Positions 33,607-43,172 are shown, counted from the first letter of the stretch. The stretch: DNA of 64,000 nucleotides from CAYFUF01 sp964346245 (GCA_964346245.1 CAYFUF010000003.1:1-64000), one strand, 5' to 3'. Notes: generated by a model not told the origin, from the sequence alone. Numbers and translations: made by a program.

Positions 33607-34611
33607 TTATTCAGTTAAGCTAGCTAAATATTCCAAGGTACGAACCAGCTGACTGACATAACCATACTCATTATCATACCAAGCAGAGATTTCAATAATC
33701 TGTTCACCGTCTGCTTCCACGATAGTAGTTTGCGTAGCATCAAAGATACCACCCTGAGTACTGCCTAAAATGTCCGCCGATACTATTGGGTCTTCCGTAT
33801 AACCATAAGAATCAGTTACGGCAGCCTTCATTGCCTCATTGATTTCCTCGACGGTCACTTTCTTTTCTAAGGTACAAGTCACCAAGGTAATTGAACCATC
33901 AATGACTGGAACTCGTAAAGCTGTACCATCGATCTTGCCATCCAATTCAGGAAGAACAAGACCAATAATCCTGGCTGCACCGGTTGTTGTTGGAATAATT
34001 GAAAGAGCAGCTGCCCGCTCTCTTCTCCAATCATCGTCCTTTGGAGGGGCATCCTGTAAAGCTTGATTTCCGGTATAAGCATGAACGGTCTTTAGTACAG
34101 CATTCTTAATGCCAAAGCTATCATTCAATACTTTTACCATAGGGGCCAAGCAGTTGGTCGTACAGGAAGAATTGGAAACGATAAGCTCATCTCCAATCGT
34201 CTCGTGGTTAATACCATAAACTACCGTTTTCATATCCTTGCTGCCTGGTGCAGAAATCAATACTCTCTTTGCACCACTATCGAGGTGGTCCTGGGCCTTC
34301 TCCTTTTTGGTATAAACGCCAGTACAATCAAGCACGACATCTACACCCAAAGCAGCCCAGTCAATATTCTTAACATCTCTTTCACCTAAGATTTGAATTC
34401 TTTTGCCGTCAATAACCAAGGCATCATCTTCTGTTTCCACCGTCCCCTGGTAATTACCATGAGCAGTGTCATACTTAAAGATATAAGCCAGCTGGTCCGT
34501 TGTTCTTGTTACATTGATAGCCACGACTTCAATACTCTCGGAAGACTCTAAGATTCTCCGTAAAGCCAAGCGTCCAATACGTCCAAAACCATTGATAGCA
34601 ACTTTCTTCAT
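33607..34611 (-). CDS. gapB: Glyceraldehyde-3-phosphate dehydrogenase, GapB-like
   Basis: 334 residues with the phosphorylating GAPDH active site SCTTNCLAP and the Rossmann motif GFGRIGR. At the cofactor-selecting position (residue 34 here; Asp32 in classical numbering) this copy has Val, in AINVTRT, where the neighbouring paralogue keeps Asp (AINDL). Loss of that Asp is found in NADP-preferring, gluconeogenic GapB-type enzymes, so NADP preference is inferred. It lies between the first GAPDH and pgk in the same operon. The symbol indicates type, not proven orthology. Confidence 0.9.
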   Translation of the reverse strand: MKKVAINGFGRIGRLALRRILESSESIEVVAINVTRTTDQLAYIFKYDTAHGNYQGTVETEDDALVIDGKRIQILGERDVKNIDWAALGVDVVLDCTGVYTKKEKAQDHLDSGAKRVLISAPGSKDMKTVVYGINHETIGDELIVSNSSCTTNCLAPMVKVLNDSFGIKNAVLKTVHAYTGNQALQDAPPKDDDWRRERAAALSIIPTTTGAARIIGLVLPELDGKIDGTALRVPVIDGSITLVTCTLEKKVTVEEINEAMKAAVTDSYGYTEDPIVSADILGSTQGGIFDATQTTIVEADGEQIIEISAWYDNEYGYVSQLVRTLEYLASLTE

Positions 34612-34684
34612 TACTTCCTCCCTTTTTATTAAGATAACATCATCTGTGAGGGGATCCGTCTAACTAGGTGAAAGATTGCGGGTC

Positions 34685-35686
34685 TTACTTGCTAGCCATG
34701 TGCTCTAGGGTGCGGATAAGTTGGCAAGTATAGCCATACTCATTGTCGTACCAAGCAACAGTCTTTACAAGCTGATTTCCATCAACTTCCACTATTTTAG
34801 TTAGCGTAGCGTCGAAAATAGATCCTGGAGTAGTTCCAATAATATCAGCTGAGGTAATCTCATCAGTGTTGTAAGCGAAGGAATCAGTTGCAGCTGCCTT
34901 CATTGCTTCATTTACTTCCTCTACAGTTACTTTTTTGTCGAGGACAGAGTAAATCTCACTGATAGATCCGGTTGCAGTTGGTACACGTAAAGCAGTACCA
35001 TCGATTTTTCCATTGACTGCAGGGATAACCTTACCTACTGCCTTAGCGGCGCCAGTACTTGTTGGAACGATATTTTGGGCTGCAGCACGACCACGGCGGA
35101 AGTCATTGCTCTTATTTGGCGTATCTTGAATTGCTTGATTTGCCGTATAAGAGTGGATAGTAGACATTTGTGCACTAACAAGACCAAACTCATCATTAAG
35201 GACCTTAACGACTGGTGCGATACAGTTAGTCGTGCAAGAAGCACCTGATACAACAAGTTCAGAGCCGTCTAGCGAGTCTTCATTGACACCATAAACGATA
35301 GTCTTCATTTCACCCTTACCAGGTGCAGATAGAAGAACCTTCTTTGCTCCAGCATCAATGTGAGCCTGAGCTTTGTCTCTGTCATTGTAGTGACCAGTAC
35401 ATTCAAGTACGATATCTACTTCAAGTTCTCCCCAAGGTAGTTTAGAGGCATCTGGTTCAGCATAGAGTTTGATTTCATCTCCATTAACTGTCAGCGTATC
35501 ACCAGAAAACTCAACGTCCCCATCAAAGCGTCCTTGCATTGTGTCATATTTGAATAGGTAACTTAAGAATTCTCCATCTACCAGGTCGTTAATCGCAACA
35601 ACATCGAAGTTCTCCAATGTTTGCATGCGACGTAGGGCTAGTCGTCCAATACGACCAAAACCATTAATTGCTACTTTTGTTGTCAT
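34685..35686 (-). CDS. gapA: Glyceraldehyde-3-phosphate dehydrogenase, NAD-type
   Basis: 333 residues: GFGRIGR nucleotide loop, Asp34 (AINDL, the classical NAD-binding Asp32), SCTTNCIAP with the catalytic Cys and HSYTANQ. It produces 1,3-bisphosphoglycerate in glycolysis. ATG 35686 has AGGAGG upstream; the longer frame from 35767 would cover the leader. It is first in the operon gapA-gapB-pgk-tpiA-eno. An inverted repeat lies in its leader. Confidence 0.97.
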   Translation of the reverse strand: MTTKVAINGFGRIGRLALRRMQTLENFDVVAINDLVDGEFLSYLFKYDTMQGRFDGDVEFSGDTLTVNGDEIKLYAEPDASKLPWGELEVDIVLECTGHYNDRDKAQAHIDAGAKKVLLSAPGKGEMKTIVYGVNEDSLDGSELVVSGASCTTNCIAPVVKVLNDEFGLVSAQMSTIHSYTANQAIQDTPNKSNDFRRGRAAAQNIVPTSTGAAKAVGKVIPAVNGKIDGTALRVPTATGSISEIYSVLDKKVTVEEVNEAMKAAATDSFAYNTDEITSADIIGTTPGSIFDATLTKIVEVDGNQLVKTVAWYDNEYGYTCQLIRTLEHMASK

Positions 35687-35775
35687 AATTCCTCCTAAAA
35701 ATTTACATATATATCCAGCAAACACGAATAGGTTTCTCGAAAAATGTAAGACTGGGAAGGCGTCCATTCTTCGAT

Positions 35776-35791
35776 ATCACTATACAGTGAT
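35776..35791. promoter_or_regulatory. Inverted repeat downstream of the gapA -10
   Basis: ATCACT-ATAC-AGTGAT, 6-bp perfect arms with a 4-base centre, lies 24 bases 3' of a TATAAT hexamer (minus strand 35820-35815). Its position in the early leader suits an operator for a glycolytic repressor or an RNA hairpin. No cggR-like gene is in the window. Confidence 0.5.
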
Positions 35792-35910
35792 CGCTTGATG
35801 TTAGAACCCCCTTGATTATAACCATTTTTGGCAAGATAATCCACTAGTTAAGCCTTTTGGCGCTTTAATGAAGTCTTTTTAACTCGCTACCATGATTAAA
35901 TCACCACTTA

Positions 35911-36852
35911 TTATTTCCCACTTTCAGATGAATCTAACTCTGTTGTAGGATCAACCTCTTCGATGGTTACACCATCAGTCTCTTCCTCCCCAACCTTTTC
36001 AACCTCAGCATTGGCAACTAGCTCTTGTAAGTAAGCTTGATAAGATTGTTGAGTCATTTCTTGGGCGATGTTTTCTTTCAATGAGTCAAAATCATTATTC
36101 ATTTTCTCCAAGCGAATAATGTGATAACCGAATTCACTTTGAACAGGTTCACTGATCTCCCCTTCTTCCATGTTGAGTAGCGCTTCTTGAAATTCTGGGA
36201 CGTATACATTAGGGGCTGATTCGCCAAGGTTACCACCATTCAAAGCGGAACCGGTATCAAGGGAAAGTTCAGTGGCAAGAGCCGCAAAATCTTCTCCATT
36301 AGCTAATCTCTCTTCGACTGCTTTCGCCTCATCTTCTGTTGCTACTAAGATATGGCTAGCTTCAACTGTAACCAGGTTGGCCTTGTTTTGATCAAAATAG
36401 TCCTTCATTTCATCATCAGAAGGAGTATGGTTCTCCAGATACCACTCATTGTGCTTGCGGTATATGGTCTCATAACGAAGGCTGGTCTTTATCTGATCAT
36501 CGGTAATACCCATTTCTGTGAGAAAGTCTTCGTAGGCTTCCTCGCCGCCTCTATTAGTGACCAGATTTTCGTAGTCCGCTTGATAATCATCATCAGCAAT
36601 TTCTACATTGTTTTCTTCCAGCTCCGCAAGCATAGCTGCTTCAGTGATGAGCGAATTCTCAATAGATGCAGGAAGCTTGTACTGAATCGCTAGCATCTTT
36701 GAATACATGTCTAACTGGGAGTCATAGGTTTCCTGACTGATTACCTTACCTTCGACAACAGCGAAGTCTCCACCGTCACCAGTTTTCTCTCCACCACAAC
36801 TTGTGAGTATAAGCCCTGCAGCTAATACAACACCTACAAATCTCTTATTCAT
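35911..36852 (-). CDS. prsA: PrsA-type foldase lipoprotein
   Basis: 313 residues: signal peptide and lipobox (LAAGLILTSCGG), SurA-like N-domain, a parvulin domain from ASHILVATEDE through GNLGESAPNVYVPEF to FGYHIIRLEK, and an acidic tail. It should be anchored outside the membrane and assist folding of exported proteins, as PrsA does. It overlaps mfd by 8 bases and is last of the glmU-prs-pth-mfd run. Confidence 0.92.
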   Translation of the reverse strand: MNKRFVGVVLAAGLILTSCGGEKTGDGGDFAVVEGKVISQETYDSQLDMYSKMLAIQYKLPASIENSLITEAAMLAELEENNVEIADDDYQADYENLVTNRGGEEAYEDFLTEMGITDDQIKTSLRYETIYRKHNEWYLENHTPSDDEMKDYFDQNKANLVTVEASHILVATEDEAKAVEERLANGEDFAALATELSLDTGSALNGGNLGESAPNVYVPEFQEALLNMEEGEISEPVQSEFGYHIIRLEKMNNDFDSLKENIAQEMTQQSYQAYLQELVANAEVEKVGEEETDGVTIEEVDPTTELDSSESGK

Positions 36853-39800
36853 TATCGTCCTCTTTCTTTGTTCTAGTTATGTCCTTTAAGCCTTTCATCA
36901 ACAGTAGCAAACTTTTAACATCAGCTAGTTTTTTTGGCGTGGACTTTATTTTAAACTTGGGGTCCCCTTGGAAGTCGAATGTAAGAGGCCCCTCGTAGTT
37001 TTCTGAAATCTCCTTTAAGAACTCTACCGAAAACTGCTCGAAGGCATCATATCGCAATTCAACATAATCATTTGCTTCCACAATCTTGGTAAAACCTAAC
37101 TCCCCTGCTAGGCGGCGTATGAGCGCAACATCCATAATATTGATTACCGCTTCTGGCATTTCCCCAAAGCGATCAAACAACTCTTCAAGAATATCCTGAT
37201 ACTCTTCCAGCGTTTCCAAGGAAGCAATCTTACGATACATCGAAATCTTGTCGATGGTGTGAGGAATATAGGAGTCTGCGATATAAGTGTCGACTTTAAT
37301 GTCAACCGTAATCCCTTCCAGTCGCTCTCTGTTACTCTTGCCTTTAGCCTTAGCGACAGCGTTCTCCAACATCTTAACATAAAGGTCGTAACCAACGGAC
37401 TCAACTTGCCCAGATTGACTTTCCCCAAGTAGGTTACCTGCTCCTCGAAGTTCCAAATCTCTCATGGCAATCTTATAACCAGATCCAAATTCGGTAAAGT
37501 CTCTGATTGCCTTTAACCTTTTCTCCGATACTTCAGATAATACCTTATTCGCTTCATAGGTAAAGAAGGCATAGGATTTACGGTCGGACCGCCCTATCCT
37601 GCCTTTGAGCTGATAGAGCTGGGAAAGGCCCATGTGGTCCGCATTATAGATAATCAAGGTGTTCACATTGGCAATATCCATGCCCGTCTCAATAATGGTA
37701 GTTGATAGCAAGATATCGATCTCTCCGGAAACAAAGGCCTCCATGACATTTTCCAATTCCCTGGTCGACATCTTGCCGTGGGCAACACCCACAACGGCAT
37801 CGGGCACCAGTTGGTGAAGATGTTCTTCAATCTTATAGAGGTCGTGGACTCGATTATAGACGAAGTAGATCTGCCCATCCCGATCAAGCTCCCGTTCAAT
37901 TGCATTTTGAATGATGCCCGCATCATACTCCAAAATGAAAGTTGTCGTCGGGTACCTCTCCTCCGGTGGTTCTTCTAAAAGACTCATGTCTCGGATACCC
38001 GTAAGCGACATCTGCAGGGTTCTTGGTATAGGCGTAGCAGATAGAGTAAGAACATCTACATTTTCCTTCATCTGCTTGATTTTCTCTTTGTCCTTGACCC
38101 CAAAGCGCTGCTCCTCGTCAATAATAAGCAGGCCTAAATCTTTAAAAGAAATATCTTTTGAAAGCACCCGGTGAGTACCAACAACGATATCGACAGCTCC
38201 TCGGTTAAGCGCTTTTATAATTTCCCTCTGCTGGCTAGCGGTCTTAAACCTAGATAAGAATTCAATGCGCATAGGAAAGCCTTGAAAGCGCTCCTTCATC
38301 GTAGCGTAATGCTGCTGAGTTAAAATGGTCGTTGGGCAGAGGAAAGCAACCTGCTTGCCGTCCATCACTGCTTTGAAAGCGGCACGTAGTGCAACTTCTG
38401 TCTTCCCGTAACCTACATCCCCGCAGAGCAACCGGTCCATAGGTTTGGCTTCTTCCATATCTGCTTTAATCTCTTCCACCGCCCTCAGTTGGGACGGGGT
38501 TTCGGTATAAGGGAAAGCATCTTCAAAGGCTTGTTGCCAAGGCGTGTCCTCGGAAAAGGCATAACCTTCAATTTTCGATCGCTTGGCATACAATTCCACC
38601 AAATCGTCTGCAATCTCGTCGATTGCCTTCTTGACCCTTGCCTTGGAGTTCGTCCACTCTTTCGTCCCCAACGATGATAATTTAGGCGCCTTGCCGCTGT
38701 TGCCAATATACTTGGCAACCAAGTCCATTTCATCCGTCGATACATAAAGGGTGTCTGTGCCGCGGTATTTAATCTCTAGGTAGTCCTTGGTTACACCCTG
38801 GATTTCCATGCTCTTGGTACCTAAGTACTCACCAATACCATAGTTCTCATGAACTACGAAATCGCCAATCTGTAAATCTTGGTAATCGAAAAGGTTCTTT
38901 TTGGGTTTTCGGCTTGCCTTCTTGCGAGACTTCTTGTCCTTGCCGGTAATCTCGAAGTTGGTGACAAATAAGAGTTTGTCGTCAGGTAAGTGGTAACCCT
39001 TAGGATAGTACTTCTCTATAATGACGATATCGCCAGGATCTACATCAATATTGCCATCTTTACTTAGTTTGCAGAAGACGCCGTCTTCCATTAACCTTCT
39101 TTGTAATACCTGTGCTCCTTTACCAGCGAAAATAAGAATTCTATAGGCCGACTTCTTTCGAGCATGGAGAGCCCGTATTAAATCTTCCCAGCGGTTAGCA
39201 AAAGATTCCGCTTCGATGGTTTTCATCTGAATCAATTCGTCCACTTTGATAAGAGGAAGTCGTTTCAGAATCTGGCTGATGTTCACCATCGTATGATCAA
39301 CAAGATGCTTGGTCGTCTCCTTTAGGGGAATTGCCACCTTCTTGTGGCTTGATAATATTTCCCCCTTCTCCAAAAGCTGGCTTATATCATCGAAGAGGAA
39401 GCGCTCCTTCTCTTGTTCATACTCCAAGATTCTGGCAAAATCATCAAAGATGATGATGGCATTTTTCGGTAAGTAATCGATTATTGAAGCCTTATCGGTA
39501 TCATCCAAATAGGGGCTCAACAAGTCATCATTGCTGGTCAGATTCCCTTCCTCCAAGTGGGTAAGTAAGGAGGAAAACTTATCTTGAAGTTTAATCCGAT
39601 CTTGCTTTTGTTCATTCTTTTCTAATGACCGAGCGAGTTCCTTGCTCATCCTTTTAATAATTTTCTTATAGGATTCCCCATTAAATTGCAATTCTTCTGC
39701 GGGCTCTATACTAATTTCATCGACATTATCGACGGACCGTTGACTAGTGATATCGAAGAATCGGATGCTATCCACCTCAGTATCAAAGAATTCGATCCGG

Positions 39801-40372
39801 ATTGGATTGTCTTTCGCTAACGGATAGATATCGAGCAAGCCACCCCGAATCGAGTATTGCCCCTTGTGCTCTACGGTGCTTACCCGTTCGTATCGCATTT
39901 CAAAAAGCAAGTCAGCTAGATCTTCTAGTTCGATGTCATCTCCGATGGAAAGGTGGACAGTATTTTGATTAAAGCGCTTAGGCGGAGTAAGATATCGACC
40001 CATGGCTGATAAGGTAGTCGAGACAACAAAAGCCTCTTTCTTACTCAGCCTATTCATTACCTGTATGCGTTGGCTCTTGACTTCGGTCGATAAGCGGTCG
40101 ATATTATAAAAATTGAACTCTTGTTCGGGATAATACATCGCCCTACCGGGCGCTAAACTCCCGATCTCTTCAGCTACTTGTATTGCCCTTTGCGAGCGTT
40201 CAGACACGACGAAAATGGGTCGATTCAAATGTTCCAGAATGGAAACGAGAATGTGACCCATGCTTTCTTTGACAAGACCATGCAGGTATATCTTCTTATT
40301 CTTTTCTTGGATTGCTTCCAGCAGATGCCGATAAGAGGCATCTGCTTTTAAGCAATCGGTAATAAAGTTCAT
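36845..40372 (-). CDS. mfd: Transcription-repair coupling factor Mfd
   Basis: 1175 residues, the expected length. Order: UvrB-homology region at the N-terminus, the RNA polymerase-interacting CarD/RID domain (FVVHENYGIGEYLG), the helicase lobes with Walker A GDVGYGKTE, DEEQRFGV box, SATPIPRTL and the RG translocation motif (TIIETGMDIANVNT, QLKGRIGR), and a C-terminal D7 domain. It removes stalled RNA polymerase from lesions and recruits UvrA. It is 48 bases after pth, matching the order in Bacillus. Confidence 0.98.
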   Translation of the reverse strand: MNFITDCLKADASYRHLLEAIQEKNKKIYLHGLVKESMGHILVSILEHLNRPIFVVSERSQRAIQVAEEIGSLAPGRAMYYPEQEFNFYNIDRLSTEVKSQRIQVMNRLSKKEAFVVSTTLSAMGRYLTPPKRFNQNTVHLSIGDDIELEDLADLLFEMRYERVSTVEHKGQYSIRGGLLDIYPLAKDNPIRIEFFDTEVDSIRFFDITSQRSVDNVDEISIEPAEELQFNGESYKKIIKRMSKELARSLEKNEQKQDRIKLQDKFSSLLTHLEEGNLTSNDDLLSPYLDDTDKASIIDYLPKNAIIIFDDFARILEYEQEKERFLFDDISQLLEKGEILSSHKKVAIPLKETTKHLVDHTMVNISQILKRLPLIKVDELIQMKTIEAESFANRWEDLIRALHARKKSAYRILIFAGKGAQVLQRRLMEDGVFCKLSKDGNIDVDPGDIVIIEKYYPKGYHLPDDKLLFVTNFEITGKDKKSRKKASRKPKKNLFDYQDLQIGDFVVHENYGIGEYLGTKSMEIQGVTKDYLEIKYRGTDTLYVSTDEMDLVAKYIGNSGKAPKLSSLGTKEWTNSKARVKKAIDEIADDLVELYAKRSKIEGYAFSEDTPWQQAFEDAFPYTETPSQLRAVEEIKADMEEAKPMDRLLCGDVGYGKTEVALRAAFKAVMDGKQVAFLCPTTILTQQHYATMKERFQGFPMRIEFLSRFKTASQQREIIKALNRGAVDIVVGTHRVLSKDISFKDLGLLIIDEEQRFGVKDKEKIKQMKENVDVLTLSATPIPRTLQMSLTGIRDMSLLEEPPEERYPTTTFILEYDAGIIQNAIERELDRDGQIYFVYNRVHDLYKIEEHLHQLVPDAVVGVAHGKMSTRELENVMEAFVSGEIDILLSTTIIETGMDIANVNTLIIYNADHMGLSQLYQLKGRIGRSDRKSYAFFTYEANKVLSEVSEKRLKAIRDFTEFGSGYKIAMRDLELRGAGNLLGESQSGQVESVGYDLYVKMLENAVAKAKGKSNRERLEGITVDIKVDTYIADSYIPHTIDKISMYRKIASLETLEEYQDILEELFDRFGEMPEAVINIMDVALIRRLAGELGFTKIVEANDYVELRYDAFEQFSVEFLKEISENYEGPLTFDFQGDPKFKIKSTPKKLADVKSLLLLMKGLKDITRTKKEDDNE

Positions 40373-40420
40373 TCAGGCCTCTTTCTTACAGCTAAAAACA
40401 GAGACTATTGTGTGAAGCGC

Positions 40421-41005
40421 TTATTCTTCCAGAGAAGTTGCTGACCAACCATTATAAACGTTCATGGCTTCAGCGACATCCTCTTTAATGATTATTTCTA
40501 CAGCATCTGCCGCAGCGACCAACTCCTCTTGAAGAGTACGGATTTCGCTAGTGGCAAACTTTGACAGGACGAAATCGGCAAGGTCCATCCGTGGATTCTT
40601 CCTGCCTACAGCTATCTTAACCCGGGGGAAATCCATGGAACCCAGCAGATTTACAATTGACTTCAATCCGTTATGGGAACCTGCCGATCCTTTTCGCTTA
40701 ATCCGTATGGTCCCAAAATGAATGTCAACATCGTCACAGATTACGATAATCTCTTCTGGATCCAACTTATAAAAATCGCAAGCAGCCACAACGGACCGGC
40801 CTGATAGGTTCATGAACGTTTGGGGTTTCATAAAGACAACTTTTTCATTGTTGATTCTAGTTTCACCGACAAGAGCGTTCCATTTGACTAAATTAACAGG
40901 ACATGAATAGCGTTCGGCTAAGATATCAATGGTCATAAAGCCTACATTGTGCCTTGTCTGCTCATATTTTTTTCCTGGATTTCCTAGTCCGACTATTAAA
41001 TACAT
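40421..41005 (-). CDS. pth: Peptidyl-tRNA hydrolase
   Basis: 194 residues; frees peptide from peptidyl-tRNA. GLGNPGKKYEQTRHNVGF holds the catalytic His, with KPQTFMNLSG and ICDDVDIHFG (catalytic Asp), then GSAGSHNGLKSI. It lies 6 bases after prs, the spoVC position in Bacillus. Confidence 0.97.
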   Translation of the reverse strand: MYLIVGLGNPGKKYEQTRHNVGFMTIDILAERYSCPVNLVKWNALVGETRINNEKVVFMKPQTFMNLSGRSVVAACDFYKLDPEEIIVICDDVDIHFGTIRIKRKGSAGSHNGLKSIVNLLGSMDFPRVKIAVGRKNPRMDLADFVLSKFATSEIRTLQEELVAAADAVEIIIKEDVAEAMNVYNGWSATSLEE

Positions 41006-41011
41006 AAAGTC

Positions 41012-41965
41012 CTACTCTTTGAACATGGCAGAAACGGATTCATGATTGTAGATTCGGCGAATTGCCTCAGCCAAAATAGGCGCAATTGATAAGGTGACAA
41101 TCTTGTCAGTATTCTGCTTTTCATCTAGGGGGATAGAATCGGTGACAATACACTTCTTCACAGCTGAATTTTGAATTCTCTCTAGAGCTGGTCCTGAGAA
41201 GACAGGGTGAGTTGCTGTAATGTAAACTTCAGCGGCGCCCTTCTCGACGAGATAATCTGCAGCATTTGTGATTGTACCTGCCGTATCGATAATATCGTCG
41301 ATGATGATACACTTCTTATCCTTGATATCGCCGATAATATCGACAACAGTGGATTCGTTGGGTCTTGGTCTTACTTTCTCAATAATGGCAATAGGAAGTT
41401 CTAGGAGGTGGGAAAAAGCTCTCGCTCTGGTGACTCCACCTAAATCCGGAGAAACGACAACCCATTGTCCTGGTTCATTTTTCACTTGCTCTTCAAAATA
41501 GGTGGATAAGAGGTTACCACCTTGGAAGTGGTCGACTGGAATATCGAAGTAGCCTTGGATTTGTCCTGCATGAAGGTCCAAAGTAATGACACGGTCTACT
41601 CCTGCTACGGTCAAAATATCAGCAACTAACTTAGCGGTAATCGGTTCTCTTCCACTTGTTTTACGGTCTTGTCTAGCATAGCCATAATAAGGCATAACTA
41701 GATTTACCGAATTTACTGAAGCTCTCTTAAAGGCATCCACGATAATAATTGCTTCCATTATCGCATCGTTTACTGGTGTACAAGTTGGCTGCACTAGAAA
41801 ACAGTCGTAACCTCGCACGGTTTCATTGACTTTTACATTGATTTCACCATCTGAAAAACGTCCAACTTTCATATCACCGAGATGCATCCCTAGTTCTTTC
41901 GCAACGGCTTCTGCTAACTTGGGATTCGCGGTACCACTGAATATTTTCATGCCAACATCGATCAT
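41012..41965 (-). CDS. prs: Ribose-phosphate pyrophosphokinase
   Basis: 317 residues; makes PRPP from ribose 5-phosphate and ATP for nucleotide synthesis. It has FSDGEINVKV near the N-terminus, SPDLGGVTRARAF, and the PRPP loop IIIDDIIDTAGT. ATG 41965 is supported by GGAGG 5 bases upstream. A -10 element (minus 42008-42003) in front suggests it can be transcribed apart from glmU. Confidence 0.97.
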   Translation of the reverse strand: MIDVGMKIFSGTANPKLAEAVAKELGMHLGDMKVGRFSDGEINVKVNETVRGYDCFLVQPTCTPVNDAIMEAIIIVDAFKRASVNSVNLVMPYYGYARQDRKTSGREPITAKLVADILTVAGVDRVITLDLHAGQIQGYFDIPVDHFQGGNLLSTYFEEQVKNEPGQWVVVSPDLGGVTRARAFSHLLELPIAIIEKVRPRPNESTVVDIIGDIKDKKCIIIDDIIDTAGTITNAADYLVEKGAAEVYITATHPVFSGPALERIQNSAVKKCIVTDSIPLDEKQNTDKIVTLSIAPILAEAIRRIYNHESVSAMFKE

Positions 41966-42002
41966 AACGCCTCCTCAAATTTCCCAACATCTTTTCATGC
42001 CT

Positions 42003-42008
42003 ATTATA
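42003..42008 (-). promoter_or_regulatory. -10 element in front of prs
   Basis: Minus-strand TATAAT, 37 bases upstream of the prs start; the -35 (TTTTAT) is poor. Confidence 0.45.
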
Positions 42009-42056
42009 ACGCATATATGGCCTTAATAAAATGATGAATAAATAAACACAACACTA

Positions 42057-43172
42057 CTATAGTAAGCCTTGTTTCTTCTTTTTGTCAACGTATCCCGAGA
42101 TGCATTTTTGCTCAGCTCTTTCTAAGGCAAGAGACCCTTTTTCAACTGTTTTCGTAATCGTGGAACCTGCCGCTACGTAAGCTTCCTCTTGAACAACCAC
42201 TGGTGCAACGAGGTTTGCGTTCGAACCGATAAAAGCGTTATCTCCGACGCTTGTTCTGTGCTTCTTCTTTCCATCGTAGTTGACAAAGATGACACCACAG
42301 CCGATGTTAACATTGGCTCCTACGTCTGCATCACCGATGTAAGCTAAGTGACCAGCTTTTGCACCTTCGCCCATAACAGCATTCTTGACCTCTACAAAAT
42401 TGCCGATATGGGCACCTTTTTTGATGTGGGCCTTAGGCCGTAAATGAGAATAGGGTCCGATGTCGGTATCATCTTCCATGATGGACGACTCAATGAGTGA
42501 GTTTTTGATGACAACATGGTTTCCAATGGTGGAATCGACAATCTTTGAATTATCGTTGATTAGGCAGTTTTCGCCTATAACAGTAGAACCAATTATCTCA
42601 ACATTACCCATAAGCCAAGTCCCCTTGCCAATAGAAGCTGTTGGCTCAATGGTAACTAGCTCTGGGTGGTCAATGCGAACTCCCTCTAGCATCCAATAGG
42701 AAGCTAACAAAAAGCGAATCTCTTTTACTGCTTTAGAAAAGCTGATGAAATCCTCTACATATGTAATCTCGTAGAGATCTTCGATCTCTTCGTCATCATC
42801 ACTCAAATAGATTTGTTGACCTAGGAAGGCTGCAGCTTCCTCAAAGCTCTTTCCTTCAAGTTCTGCTAGCTCGCTATCGGTCGTTTTAAAGGCAATCAGT
42901 TGCCCCTTCGTGTTGTAGAAAGCTTTGGCATCATCTTCTTTAAATTCGATAATATCATCGGAATAGATGCCTGGTGTCGCGTCGGATAGGACAAGGATAG
43001 GTTCTTTATTCTCTTGACCACTGAATGAAGAAATTAGCGTAAACTCCGCCTCTAAGCAGGCCTCCTCTACATAAACCTCCATGTCCAGACCTAATATCTT
43101 GACCAAATCAGCTTGTTTTTCTTCCTCAAAATGTCTAGTAAAATCAGAAGCTAATAATAAAATCTTATTCAT
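42057..43172 (-). CDS. glmU: GlmU-like acetyltransferase lacking a recognisable uridyltransferase domain
   Basis: About 371 residues against about 455 in typical GlmU. The C-terminal 200 residues are a GlmU left-handed beta-helix with the acetyltransferase residues in place: LRP (Arg), FVEVKNA (Lys), AGHLAYIG (His and Tyr), GDADVGANVNIG (Asn), NYDGKKK. The linker helix ending in MLEGVRI matches GlmU too. The N-terminal 165 residues lack the LAAGxGTRM loop and the rest of the nucleotidyltransferase core; an ILVLSDATPG strand may be a remnant. Position (glmU-prs-pth-mfd) marks it as the genuine locus. It likely makes GlcNAc-1-phosphate only. Start ATG 43172 follows GGGGAG. Confidence 0.85.
   Translation of the reverse strand: MNKILLLASDFTRHFEEEKQADLVKILGLDMEVYVEEACLEAEFTLISSFSGQENKEPILVLSDATPGIYSDDIIEFKEDDAKAFYNTKGQLIAFKTTDSELAELEGKSFEEAAAFLGQQIYLSDDDEEIEDLYEITYVEDFISFSKAVKEIRFLLASYWMLEGVRIDHPELVTIEPTASIGKGTWLMGNVEIIGSTVIGENCLINDNSKIVDSTIGNHVVIKNSLIESSIMEDDTDIGPYSHLRPKAHIKKGAHIGNFVEVKNAVMGEGAKAGHLAYIGDADVGANVNIGCGVIFVNYDGKKKHRTSVGDNAFIGSNANLVAPVVVQEEAYVAAGSTITKTVEKGSLALERAEQKCISGYVDKKKKQGLL

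Noticed and set aside
35800..35880. Terminator after prsA
   Set aside because: Only short weak stems are present in this region; none has a convincing U tract, so none is called.
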